From NCBI GenBank assembly GCA_016870055.1, contig VGCQ01000002.1:1-45582 (forward strand): 45,582 bases of DNA, read 5' to 3'. The notes below the pieces were generated by a model, which saw only the letters and a program-made list of their open reading frames with translations, searched no databases and had not been told where the DNA came from. This DNA is from Alphaproteobacteria bacterium. GTDB taxonomy: Bacteria > Pseudomonadota > Alphaproteobacteria > Reyranellales > Reyranellaceae. This document shows, piece after piece, positions 17,180 to 25,949 of this stretch (the first letter of the stretch is position 1; every line of letters starts with the position of its first letter). Made by a program: the position numbers and the translations under genes.

Positions 17180-18730
17180 ATGTATCCGGGCAAGCACGCA
17201 ACGGCACGCGCCGGCCAGGCGGCGGTCATCATGGCCGGCAGCGGCGAGACCATCACCTACGGCGAGCTGGAAGCGCGCAGCAACCGGCTGGCGCATCTGT
17301 TGCGGGCGCACGGCGTGCGTCGGCTCGACCACTACTCCATCTACATGGAGAACAACGCGCGCTACGTCGAGTGCTGCGCCGCCGGCGAGCGCTCGGGCCA
17401 CTACTACACCTGCGTCAACTCTTTCCTGACGGCCGAGGAGCTCGCCTACGTCCTGAACAACAGCCAGTCCAAGGTACTGATCACCTCGCAGGCCAAGCGC
17501 GCGGTGGCGCTGGCCGCCCTGGCCCTGAGCCCCGGCATCGAGCTTTGCCTGGTCGTCGACGGTCCGGGCGAGGGTGACAAGATCCTCGATCTCGACGCGG
17601 CGACGGCCGAATTTCCCGCGACGCCGATCGCCGACGAATCGCTCGGCACGGCGATGCTCTATTCCTCCGGCACGACCGGACGGCCCAAGGGCATCGTGCG
17701 GCCGCTGGCCGAGCAGCCGCCCTCACAGAAGCTGCCGATCTTCGATTTTCTGGTGAAGCTCTGGCAGTACCGCGAAGGCATGATCTACTTGTCGCCGGCG
17801 CCCCTCTACCACTCCGCGCCGCAGGCCGCCGTCAACCTCACCATCGCCATGGGCGGCACGGCGATCATCATGGAACGCTTCGACGCCGAGCATTATCTGC
17901 AGCTGGTCGAGAAGCATCGCGTCACGCACAGCCAACTCGTGCCGACCATGTTCTCGCGCCTGCTCAAGCTGCCGGACGCGGTGCGCGCCCGCTGCGACCT
18001 CTCCTCGCTGGAGATCGCCATCCATGCCGCCGCTCCCTGCCCCGTGCAGGTGAAGGAGCAGATGATCGAATGGTGGGGTCCGATCATCCACGAATATTAT
18101 GGCGCCACCGAGGGCCTGGGATTCACCGCCTGCAATTCGCAGGAGTGGCTCGCCCACAAGGGCACCGTGGGCCGTGTGCTGCTGGGCAAGCTGCATGTGC
18201 TGGACGACGGCATGAAAGAGCGGCCGACCGGCACGCCGGGCACGCTGTGGTTCGAGACGGCAACGCCGTTCGAGTACTTCGACGACCCGGCCAAGACCGC
18301 CGAAGCGCGCTCGCCCGACGGCACCATGAGCACGGTGGGCGATGTGGGTTACGTCGATGCCGACGGCTATCTCTATCTCACCGACCGCGCCACCTTCATG
18401 ATCATCTCGGGCGGCGTGAACATCTACCCGCAGGAATGCGAGAACCTGCTGATCACCCATCCCAAGGTGGCCGATGCTGCGGTGTTCGGCGTGCCCAATC
18501 CCGACTTGGGGGAAGAGGTGAAGGCGGTCGTGCAGCTGATGCCGGGCGTGCCGGCCGACGCCGCGACGACCGAGGAGCTGCTGGCCTTCTGCAGCCGACA
18601 CCTCGCCCGCCAGAAGGTGCCGCGCTCGATCGACTACGAGGCCGAGCTGCCGCGCCTGCCGACCGGCAAGCTCTACAAGCGCTTGCTGCGCGACCGCTAC
18701 TGGGGCAACCGGACGAGTCGGATCGTGTGA
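17180..18730 (+). CDS. AMP-dependent acyl-CoA synthetase/ligase
   Basis: AMP-binding motif LYSSGTTGRPKGIVRPL, HEYYGATEGLGFTACNS, GDVGYVDADGYLYLTDR, PTGKLYKRLLRDRYW; SD GGAGGA. Confidence 0.93.
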   Translation: MYPGKHATARAGQAAVIMAGSGETITYGELEARSNRLAHLLRAHGVRRLDHYSIYMENNARYVECCAAGERSGHYYTCVNSFLTAEELAYVLNNSQSKVLITSQAKRAVALAALALSPGIELCLVVDGPGEGDKILDLDAATAEFPATPIADESLGTAMLYSSGTTGRPKGIVRPLAEQPPSQKLPIFDFLVKLWQYREGMIYLSPAPLYHSAPQAAVNLTIAMGGTAIIMERFDAEHYLQLVEKHRVTHSQLVPTMFSRLLKLPDAVRARCDLSSLEIAIHAAAPCPVQVKEQMIEWWGPIIHEYYGATEGLGFTACNSQEWLAHKGTVGRVLLGKLHVLDDGMKERPTGTPGTLWFETATPFEYFDDPAKTAEARSPDGTMSTVGDVGYVDADGYLYLTDRATFMIISGGVNIYPQECENLLITHPKVADAAVFGVPNPDLGEEVKAVVQLMPGVPADAATTEELLAFCSRHLARQKVPRSIDYEAELPRLPTGKLYKRLLRDRYWGNRTSRIV

Positions 18731-18737
18731 GGCCCTG

Positions 18738-19334
18738 CTACCTGAACGGATCGCGGCCGCGCGACGATGGCTGCTTGGCGAACGGGTCGCCCGACTCCCG
18801 CGAGCCGCCACCGCGCTTGCTGGCAAATCCGAGCTCGCGCTGGCAGTTGACGACCTCGGTGACGGCGGCATAGGTGTTGCGCAGCGACAGATGTGCGATG
18901 CGATCGCCGCGATAGAACACCTCCATGTTATTGCGCTGCATGAAGTCCTTCACGAAGTCTGCGCTGAGATCGAGATGGGCAAGGAAGACGGGCCCGCTGC
19001 CGCCGATCAGCTCGCCCTGCATTTCGCCGTCGTAGGTCGACACACCGTCGAAGACGACGCGCACCACATAGGTCTTGCCCTGCTCCAGCGACCGCCAATT
19101 GTCGTGGCCGAAGAACAGGTAGATCTGCTGCTTTGCGACATCGAAGCCGATACGAACCACGGTGCCGCGTTCGAAGACTTGAAATGCAAAACAGCCGTCG
19201 CCCAGCGAGCGGTCGACTCGGATTTCCCAGCCGCCGACTTGGCCCCATTTTGCGACGTCGCGGGTTTGGCTCGCCGCCGGCGACGTCAGCGCAGCGATGC
19301 ACGTCGCAATGCCGATCAATCGTGTCAGGGACAT
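18738..19334 (-). CDS. Predicted secreted protein of unknown function
   Basis: Signal peptide MSLTRLIGIATCIAALTSPAASQ; coherent VGGWEIRVDRSLGDGCFAFQVFERGTVVRIGFD...DNWRSLEQGKTY; start 19334 in the longer ORF. Confidence 0.65.
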   Translation of the reverse strand: MSLTRLIGIATCIAALTSPAASQTRDVAKWGQVGGWEIRVDRSLGDGCFAFQVFERGTVVRIGFDVAKQQIYLFFGHDNWRSLEQGKTYVVRVVFDGVSTYDGEMQGELIGGSGPVFLAHLDLSADFVKDFMQRNNMEVFYRGDRIAHLSLRNTYAAVTEVVNCQRELGFASKRGGGSRESGDPFAKQPSSRGRDPFR

Positions 19335-19578
19335 TGCCTTCCCGCCGTCTTCCTCGACGCCTCGGGCCGTCGACTGTCGCCGCTCCTCCTCTTCGGGTGG
19401 GTGGCATGTGCGCGCCGCTACCCTGATGCGCCAAATTTCGTATGTCAAGCAACGCGACGGCCAACGTCGAACCATCGAGGCTCCGCCTCGCGGTCGTGCC
19501 GTCACGTGATGATAACAAGCCGTGCAACGAGGGCCAGTCGCTTTCAGCCAGCGTCGGGGCGGAGCGCCGCGGGTCGGT

Positions 19579-21159
19579 TCAGCCGAATGCCAGCCGCCCC
19601 GAACGGCGTTGGGAGCGAGACAGCATGGCGGCTGGCAGCAAGGCGGCGAGCGCCACGGCGCCGACCACGATGAAAGTGTCGGAGAAGGCCATCGTCTGGG
19701 CCGTGAGGTTGACGATCGTGCCGAGATAGTCGAGTGCCATCGCCTTCTGCTGCTGGAACGGCAGGCCGGCGCGCTGCAGGAGCTGCTGCACCTGATGCAG
19801 AAAGCGCTCGGTGGTGTGGTTGTCCCACACCTGGGTGGAAGCGAGCGCGTCGGCATGAAAGCGCGTGCGCACCTCGAAGAAAGCGACCATCAGGTTGATG
19901 CCGAAGGCGCCGCCGAGCTGGCGCATGAAGTTCGCCACGCCCGAGCCCTGGCGTACCTTGTCGGCCGGCAGCGCCCGGAGCGAAGAGGCGTTGAGACTGG
20001 GGTTGATGAGACCGAGGCCGAGCCGCGACACCATGATCATGGCGACCAGCGTCCAGAACGTCGTGTCGACGTCGGCCACCGTCATCCAGGCGAAGCCCAG
20101 CGCGAACAGCAGCAGGCCGACGATGATCATGGCCGACGCCGGCACGGTGTCGCTCAAGCGGCCGGCGATCGGAAAGATGAAAGCGAGCATGATGCCGGCC
20201 GGCATCATCATCAGGCCGGCGAGCAGCGGCGTGAAGCCGATGATGGTCTGCACGAACACCGGGATGACGTAGGTCGAGCCCATCATGCCGGCGCCGAAGA
20301 TGAAGGCGATCATGGCGGTCGCGGAGAATTCGAGATTGGCGAAGATGCGCACGTCGAGCAGCGCGCGCGGCGTGTGCAGCTCCCACATCACGAAGGCCAC
20401 GCCCGCCACCGTGCCCACGACAAGACGCAGCACGATGGTGTCCGAGGCCCAGCCCTCGCGCTGGCCATCGGCAATGCCGGTCATCAAGCCGAACAGCGAC
20501 AGGCAGAGCAGCGCAAAGCCCAGCCAGTCGAACGGCGGGATCTGGCGCGGGATGCGCCGTGTCGGCATGAACAACAGCCCCATGGCGGCGGCGATGACGC
20601 AAAACGGCAGCGAAATGAAGAAGACGTAGCGCCACGAGAAATACTCGATCATCAGCCCGCCCAGGGTCGGACCGATCGCCGGCGCGAACACCACGCCCAG
20701 CCCGAACACGCCCATCGCCATGCCGCGGCGATCGGGCGGGAATACGGTGAAGATGGTGGCCATGACCAGCGGCTGCGAGACGCCGGCGCTGAAGCCCTGC
20801 AGGACGCGGGAGAAGATCAAGGTCTGCTCGTTGGGTGCAGCACCACCCATCAGGGCGCCGAGCGAGAAGAAGACCAGGGCGCCGACGAAGACACGACGCT
20901 CGCCGAGGACGCCGACCAGCCAGGCGTTGATCAGCATGCCCGCCGTCATGGTCGCCATGTAGGCCGATGACATCCACTGCGCCTTGTCCTGGCCGACGCC
21001 GAAGGCGCCCATCACGTCGGGCACGGCGACGTTCACCGTGGTCATGGCGAGCACCATGGACACCACGCCGACCATGCCGGCGATCGTCACCAGCCAGCGA
21101 TAGGCCGACCCATAGCGCTCGGCCAGGACTTGCGCGGTCTGGATGGCGTTGTCGGACAT
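19579..21159 (-). CDS. DHA2/EmrB-type MFS multidrug efflux permease
   Basis: 14-TM-like hydrophobic protein; VNVAVPDVMGAFGVGQDKAQWMSSAYMATMTAGMLINAWL, GPTLGGLMIEYFSWRYVFFISLPF. Confidence 0.93.
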   Translation of the reverse strand: MSDNAIQTAQVLAERYGSAYRWLVTIAGMVGVVSMVLAMTTVNVAVPDVMGAFGVGQDKAQWMSSAYMATMTAGMLINAWLVGVLGERRVFVGALVFFSLGALMGGAAPNEQTLIFSRVLQGFSAGVSQPLVMATIFTVFPPDRRGMAMGVFGLGVVFAPAIGPTLGGLMIEYFSWRYVFFISLPFCVIAAAMGLLFMPTRRIPRQIPPFDWLGFALLCLSLFGLMTGIADGQREGWASDTIVLRLVVGTVAGVAFVMWELHTPRALLDVRIFANLEFSATAMIAFIFGAGMMGSTYVIPVFVQTIIGFTPLLAGLMMMPAGIMLAFIFPIAGRLSDTVPASAMIIVGLLLFALGFAWMTVADVDTTFWTLVAMIMVSRLGLGLINPSLNASSLRALPADKVRQGSGVANFMRQLGGAFGINLMVAFFEVRTRFHADALASTQVWDNHTTERFLHQVQQLLQRAGLPFQQQKAMALDYLGTIVNLTAQTMAFSDTFIVVGAVALAALLPAAMLSRSQRRSGRLAFG

Positions 21160-21175
21160 CGCCTCAGCTCTTACC

Positions 21176-21199
21176 CCTCCAAGCTCTCGCTTAGGGAGG
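21176..21199. repeat. Short hairpin element between efflux genes, similar to that at 17155
   Basis: CCTCC-AAGC-TCTC-GCTT-AG-GGAGG; shares GCTCTyGC...GGGAGGA with the 17155 element. Confidence 0.45.
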
Positions 21200-21207
21200 A
21201 CATGAGA

Positions 21208-22425
21208 TCAACGCACGTCAATTTCGACTTCGACCATCATGCCCGGCGTCAGGGGCTTGGGCATCTCGATCAGGTCGATCTTGACCGGCAGGCGCTGGGT
21301 GATCTTGGTGAAGTTACCCGATGGATTGGGCGTCGGCAGCAGCGCGAAGCGCGCCGTGGTCGCACTGCCGATGCGCGCCACGCGGCCGACGAAACGGTCG
21401 TCGGGATAGGCGTCGACCGAGATGGCGACCTTCTGGCCGAGCTTCAACCGCCCGATCTGCGTCTCCTTGATGTTGGCCTCGACCCAGACCTCGGCGGGAT
21501 TGTGGAGCAGCAAGATGCGCTGCCCCGCCTGAACGTACTCGCCGGGCAGCACGAAGGTCCGATCGATGACGGCCGGGATCGGGCTCTTGATGGTGCGGTC
21601 CTCGACGTCGACGTTCTGCTGATGCATCTGGGCGGCGAGGTTGGCGACCTGATGGTCGAGCGCGGCGATCTGCGCATCGATCACGCCGAGCTTGTCCTGC
21701 TCGACCTTGGCCTCCTCGAGGCTGTTCTGCGCCTGCTCATGCTCGGCGCGAAGCTGCAGGATCTGACTTTCCAGCTTGTCGACCAGGGCCTGCGCCACCT
21801 GGAGCTGCCGCTCGTTGATGACGCGGCTCGAGAACAGGGCGCGATTGCGCTCGAGCTCGAGCTTGGCCAGATCGAGATCCGACTTCAGCGCCGCCAGCGC
21901 CTTCTCGCGCGCCTGCACTGCGGACGTCCGGGTACGGGCCAGCGCCTCTGACTGGTTGAGGCTGAGCCGCCGCTCGGCGCGCAGCCGCGTACGCTCTGCC
22001 CGCACGCCCTCGATCTGCGCTTTCAAGGCATCGCTGCGCAACTTGGCGACGCGGTCGTCGATACGGGCAACGACTTGGCCCGCTTCGACGCGCATGCCCT
22101 CGCGCACCGGCACGTCGACCACCCAGCCATCGGCGCGGCTGGAGATGGTGACGATATCGGCGGTGACCCGGGCGTCGTATTCGTAGATGTGCGTAAGGCG
22201 GAGATAGAGTTCGCGACCGCCCCAGGCGAGGGCCAGCAGCACGATCGCCACGACCGCCAGGGTCCGCGGCCCGAGCGCCAAACGACCGCGGCCCGCCGTC
22301 CAGATCGAGCGACGCGGCGGGCTGCCCACGCGAGGCGGTGAAGACTGGACCGGCGGCACGTTAGAAGACGAAGAGGACGGCGTCGTCGCGGTCCGCGTCA
22401 CGGGCGATGAAACCGACTGGTCCAA
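21208..22425 (-). CDS. HlyD/EmrA-type membrane fusion protein
   Basis: Single N-terminal TM, YDARVTADIVTISSRADGWVVDVPVREGMRVEAGQVVARID, long coiled coil, IKSPIPAVIDRTFVLPGEYVQAGQRILLL. Confidence 0.92.
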   Translation of the reverse strand: MDQSVSSPVTRTATTPSSSSSNVPPVQSSPPRVGSPPRRSIWTAGRGRLALGPRTLAVVAIVLLALAWGGRELYLRLTHIYEYDARVTADIVTISSRADGWVVDVPVREGMRVEAGQVVARIDDRVAKLRSDALKAQIEGVRAERTRLRAERRLSLNQSEALARTRTSAVQAREKALAALKSDLDLAKLELERNRALFSSRVINERQLQVAQALVDKLESQILQLRAEHEQAQNSLEEAKVEQDKLGVIDAQIAALDHQVANLAAQMHQQNVDVEDRTIKSPIPAVIDRTFVLPGEYVQAGQRILLLHNPAEVWVEANIKETQIGRLKLGQKVAISVDAYPDDRFVGRVARIGSATTARFALLPTPNPSGNFTKITQRLPVKIDLIEMPKPLTPGMMVEVEIDVR

Positions 22426-22651
22426 GAGGCCGTTACCGGCGGGCCGGTCCGAGGGGCATCGTCATTACCAAAGCATATGCCCGAAACAGGCGACCAGCCA
22501 TCGGCCCCGGCGGCTCCCTGCAACGCACGCGACGCATGCCGGCTCTCCGCGATCGTCCGATACCCCCTCTTGCCAAGGCGGAGCCCGCGCGGGACGATTC
22601 AGTCGGTCCGCGTCATCATCCGCACAGCAAAAACAATTCGGGAACATTTGC

Positions 22652-24322
22652 ATGCCTGACGCCTCGCATCCTTCTTCCGGCCCCGCGTCCCGGCGATTGG
22701 ACGTTGCCATCGTCGGCGGCGGGCTGGCCGGCCTCTACGCCATCCATCGTCTGCGCCGCATGGGCCTGACGGTCCGCGCCTACGAGGCGGGCTCGGGCAT
22801 CGGCGGAACGTGGTTCTGGAACCGCTACCCCGGCGCGCGCTGCGACGTGGAGAGCTTGGAATACTCTTACAGCTTCTCCGAGGAGCTGCAGCAGGACTGG
22901 CAGTGGCCGGAGCGCTACGGCACGCAGCCCGAGATCCTGAAGTACATCAACCATGTCGCCGATCGGTTCGACCTGCGCCGCGATGTGCAGCTCGATACAC
23001 GGATCGTCTCCGCCCTGTTCGACGTCGAGGCCAACGACTGGACGCTCCGTACCGACAGCGGCGAGACGATCCATGCCCACTACTGCGTCATGGCGGCGGG
23101 CAATCTCTCGACGCCGCGCGTGCCCGACTTCAAAGGCCTGAAGAGCTTCAAGGGCAAGTGGTATCACTCCGGCCTGTGGCCGCACGAGGGAGTCGACTTC
23201 ACCGGCCTGCGCGTCGGCGTGATCGGCACCGGATCGTCGGGTATCCAGATGATCCCGATCATCGCCCGTCAGGCCAAGCATCTCACGGTGTTCCAGCGTA
23301 CCGCCAATTTCAGCCTGCCGGCCCGCAACGCACCGATGGACCGCGAGCGCGAGCGTCGGCACAAGGCCGAGTATGCCGCCCGCCGCGCCGCGGCAGCCGA
23401 CACGCCGTTCGCCATCGGCGGCCATGCCAAGCCGACCCGGTCGGCGCTCGACGTCGCCGAGACGGAGCGCAACCGCTCCTACGAGGCCAAATGGCAGGAA
23501 GGCGGCAGCATCAGCTACCTCTACGCCTACACCGACCTCCTAGTGAACAAGCAGTCCAACGACACCGCTTCGGAGTTCGTGCGCAACAAGATCCGCGCCA
23601 CGGTGGAGGACCAGCGCACCGCCGAGCTGCTGGCGCCCAAGGACCATCCGATCGGCACCAAGCGGCTCTGCCTCGATACCGACTACTACGAGACCTACAA
23701 TCGCGACAACGTCGCGCTGGTCGACGCCCGCACCGATCCCATCGCCGAGATCACTGTGACAGGTCTTCGCAGCCGAGGCGGCCGGACGTTCGAGCTCGAC
23801 GCCATCGTCTTCGCCACCGGCTTCGACGCCATGACCGGCGCGCTGCGCGAGATCGACGTGCGCACGACCGCGGGCGCGGTGCTGCGCGAGCACTGGGCGG
23901 GCGGGCCGCTCACCTATCTCGGCCTAATGGTGTCGGGTTTCCCAAACATGTTCATCGTCACCGGCCCGGGCAGCCCCGGCGTGAAGACGCAGATGATCGC
24001 CTCGATCGAGCAGCACGTCGACTGGATCGCCAACTGCATCGACCACCTGCGCCGTTCGAAGCTCGACCGCATCGAGGCGACGCCGCAGGCCGAGCTCGAC
24101 TGGGTGAAGCACGTGAACGACGTGGCCGACAGCACGCTCTATCCCTTGGCCAACAGCTGGTACATGGGCGCCAACATTCCCGGCAAGCCGCGGGTTTTCA
24201 TGCCCTATGTCGGCGGCTACGACCGCTACAAACGGCACAGCGAGGCGATTGCCGCCAAGGGCTACGAGGGCTTCGTGCTCGGCCGCCGCACCGCCGCGCC
24301 GGTCGCCGACGCAGCCGAATAG
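22652..24322 (+). CDS. Flavin-containing monooxygenase, Baeyer-Villiger type
   Basis: IVGGGLAGLYAIHRLRRMG (FAD), FKGKWYHSGLWP (BVMO fingerprint FxGxxxHxxxWP), VGVIGTGSSGIQMIP (NADPH). Confidence 0.92.
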   Translation: MPDASHPSSGPASRRLDVAIVGGGLAGLYAIHRLRRMGLTVRAYEAGSGIGGTWFWNRYPGARCDVESLEYSYSFSEELQQDWQWPERYGTQPEILKYINHVADRFDLRRDVQLDTRIVSALFDVEANDWTLRTDSGETIHAHYCVMAAGNLSTPRVPDFKGLKSFKGKWYHSGLWPHEGVDFTGLRVGVIGTGSSGIQMIPIIARQAKHLTVFQRTANFSLPARNAPMDRERERRHKAEYAARRAAAADTPFAIGGHAKPTRSALDVAETERNRSYEAKWQEGGSISYLYAYTDLLVNKQSNDTASEFVRNKIRATVEDQRTAELLAPKDHPIGTKRLCLDTDYYETYNRDNVALVDARTDPIAEITVTGLRSRGGRTFELDAIVFATGFDAMTGALREIDVRTTAGAVLREHWAGGPLTYLGLMVSGFPNMFIVTGPGSPGVKTQMIASIEQHVDWIANCIDHLRRSKLDRIEATPQAELDWVKHVNDVADSTLYPLANSWYMGANIPGKPRVFMPYVGGYDRYKRHSEAIAAKGYEGFVLGRRTAAPVADAAE

Positions 24323-24363
24323 GACTCGTCAAACCCCGTGGCGGCGCCTATGTCACGGCCGCC

Positions 24364-25389
24364 ATGGAGACGTTGCGCACCCTGGAGGCGCTCGAGCGCG
24401 AGGGCCTGATCGAGTCGGCTGCGGTACTGGCCGATGCAGCGCAGTCGATGGCGATCGCGCTCACGCCCGACATGCTGGCGGCGATCGACCGCAGCGATTC
24501 GGCCGACCCCATCGCCCGCCAGTTCGTGCCGAGTGCGGCGGAAACCGACGTCGCTCCCGACGAGCTGGCCGATCCGATCGGCGACGACGCACGCTCGCCG
24601 GTCAGAGGCATCGTCCACCGCTACCCCGACCGTGTGCTGCTGAAGCCGCTGCATGTCTGTCCAGTCTATTGCCGGTTCTGCTTCCGCCGCGAGAAGGTCG
24701 GACCGGGCGGCGAGGCCTTGTCGGCAGCCGAACTCGAGACCGCACTCGGCTACATCCGGGCACGGCCGCAGATTTGGGAGACGATCGTGACCGGCGGCGA
24801 TCCCCTGATGATGGCGCCGCGCCGTCTTGGCGATCTGATCACCGGCCTCGATGCCATCGACCATCTGGCCACGATCCGCATCCATAGCCGCGTGCCGATC
24901 GTCGACGGCGGCCGTGTCACCGACGAACTGGTGGCGGCATTGAAGCCACGACGGGCGGCACTGTGGCTTGCCGTTCATTGCAACCATCCGCGCGAGCTCA
25001 CGGCCGCGGCCCGGGCGGCCCTGGCACGGCTGGCCGACAACGGCATCCCGCTGATCGGGCAGACGGTGCTGCTGGCCGGCGTCAACGACGACGCAGAAAC
25101 CCTGGAAAGCTTGATGCGCGCCCTGGTGGCATCGCGCGTGAAGCCCTACTACCTGCATCATCCCGACCTGGTGCGCGGCACCGGGCATTTCCGGGTCACT
25201 ATCGAGCGCGGCCAAGCTTTGGTGAAGGCGCTGCGCGGACGGCTGAGCGGGCTTGCGCAACCGGCCTACGTGCTCGACGTGCCGGGCGGTCACGGCAAGG
25301 TGCCGATCGGACCGAGCTATCTCGGCGATGATCCCGACGCTCTGCTGGTCGAGGACGCCTTCGGCGGCCAGCACCGCTATCCGCGGTGA
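24364..25389 (+). CDS. Lysine-2,3-aminomutase-like radical SAM protein (KamA/EpmB family)
   Basis: Radical SAM CPVYCRFCFRREKVG, ETIVTGGDPLMMAPRRLGDLI, TIRIHSRVPIVD, VKPYYLHHPDLVRGTGHFR. Confidence 0.88.
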   Translation: METLRTLEALEREGLIESAAVLADAAQSMAIALTPDMLAAIDRSDSADPIARQFVPSAAETDVAPDELADPIGDDARSPVRGIVHRYPDRVLLKPLHVCPVYCRFCFRREKVGPGGEALSAAELETALGYIRARPQIWETIVTGGDPLMMAPRRLGDLITGLDAIDHLATIRIHSRVPIVDGGRVTDELVAALKPRRAALWLAVHCNHPRELTAAARAALARLADNGIPLIGQTVLLAGVNDDAETLESLMRALVASRVKPYYLHHPDLVRGTGHFRVTIERGQALVKALRGRLSGLAQPAYVLDVPGGHGKVPIGPSYLGDDPDALLVEDAFGGQHRYPR

Positions 25390-25392
25390 TCC

Positions 25393-25842
25393 CTACTCGT
25401 CGAAGGCGGCGTCGCCGACCGGACCCGGCGGCTCGACGACAAGCTCGACCTCGACCGTCCCGGCCCTCTCGAAGGTGAGCGTCACGGGCAGTCGCGACCC
25501 GACGGACGGGGCGGTCTTGAAGCCATGCAACAGCAGGTGATAGCCGCGCGGCTTGAGTTCGATCGTGCTGCCGGCCTGGATCACCACGCCATGGGCGAGC
25601 GGCACCATCTGGATCACGGACCCGACGACCTTGATGCCCTGCAGTTCGGCAGCCCCGCCGCTCGCCGGGCTGCCGGCGCCGGCCAACCGGTCGGACTCGG
25701 CGCCGCGATTGGCGATGGTGAGGAAGCCACCGACGAGGAAGCCAGGCAGCCGGCCTCCCGCCCGTGCCCACGGCCGGCCGATCTCGATCGTCCCCTGCAC
25801 CACAGCCGGCTGTTCCCGGCGGCCACGCGACCATTTCAACAC
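25393..25842 (-). CDS. PCuAC-domain protein lacking signal peptide, degenerate metal motif
   Basis: Aligns by eye to PCuAC (FLTIANRGAESDRLAGAGSP...STIELKPRGYHLLLHGFK...PVTLTFERAGTVEVELVV); GGAGG SD 6 nt before GTG 25842; in-frame TAA just upstream at 25855-25857. Confidence 0.78.
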   Translation of the reverse strand: MLKWSRGRREQPAVVQGTIEIGRPWARAGGRLPGFLVGGFLTIANRGAESDRLAGAGSPASGGAAELQGIKVVGSVIQMVPLAHGVVIQAGSTIELKPRGYHLLLHGFKTAPSVGSRLPVTLTFERAGTVEVELVVEPPGPVGDAAFDE

Positions 25843-25949
25843 AAGCGACCTCCATTAGATTTTCTTTGAAGTGCCGTGAAATTTCGCGCTCGTCGAGTCC
25901 TGCGATCCGTCGGGCCAGACCAAAATTTTCCTTGGCCTTGGCTCGCCAT

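Noticed and set aside
19476-19490. CGAGGC-TCC-GCCTCG hairpin in the intergenic region upstream of the secreted protein gene
   Set aside because: Short stem with 3-nt loop, no T-tract, no conserved context; common by chance in GC-rich DNA
19522-20970. 482-aa plus-strand ORF opposite the MFS transporter
   Set aside because: Extreme His/Glu/Gln/Arg composition typical of a shadow frame; the minus strand encodes a clear DHA2 MFS protein
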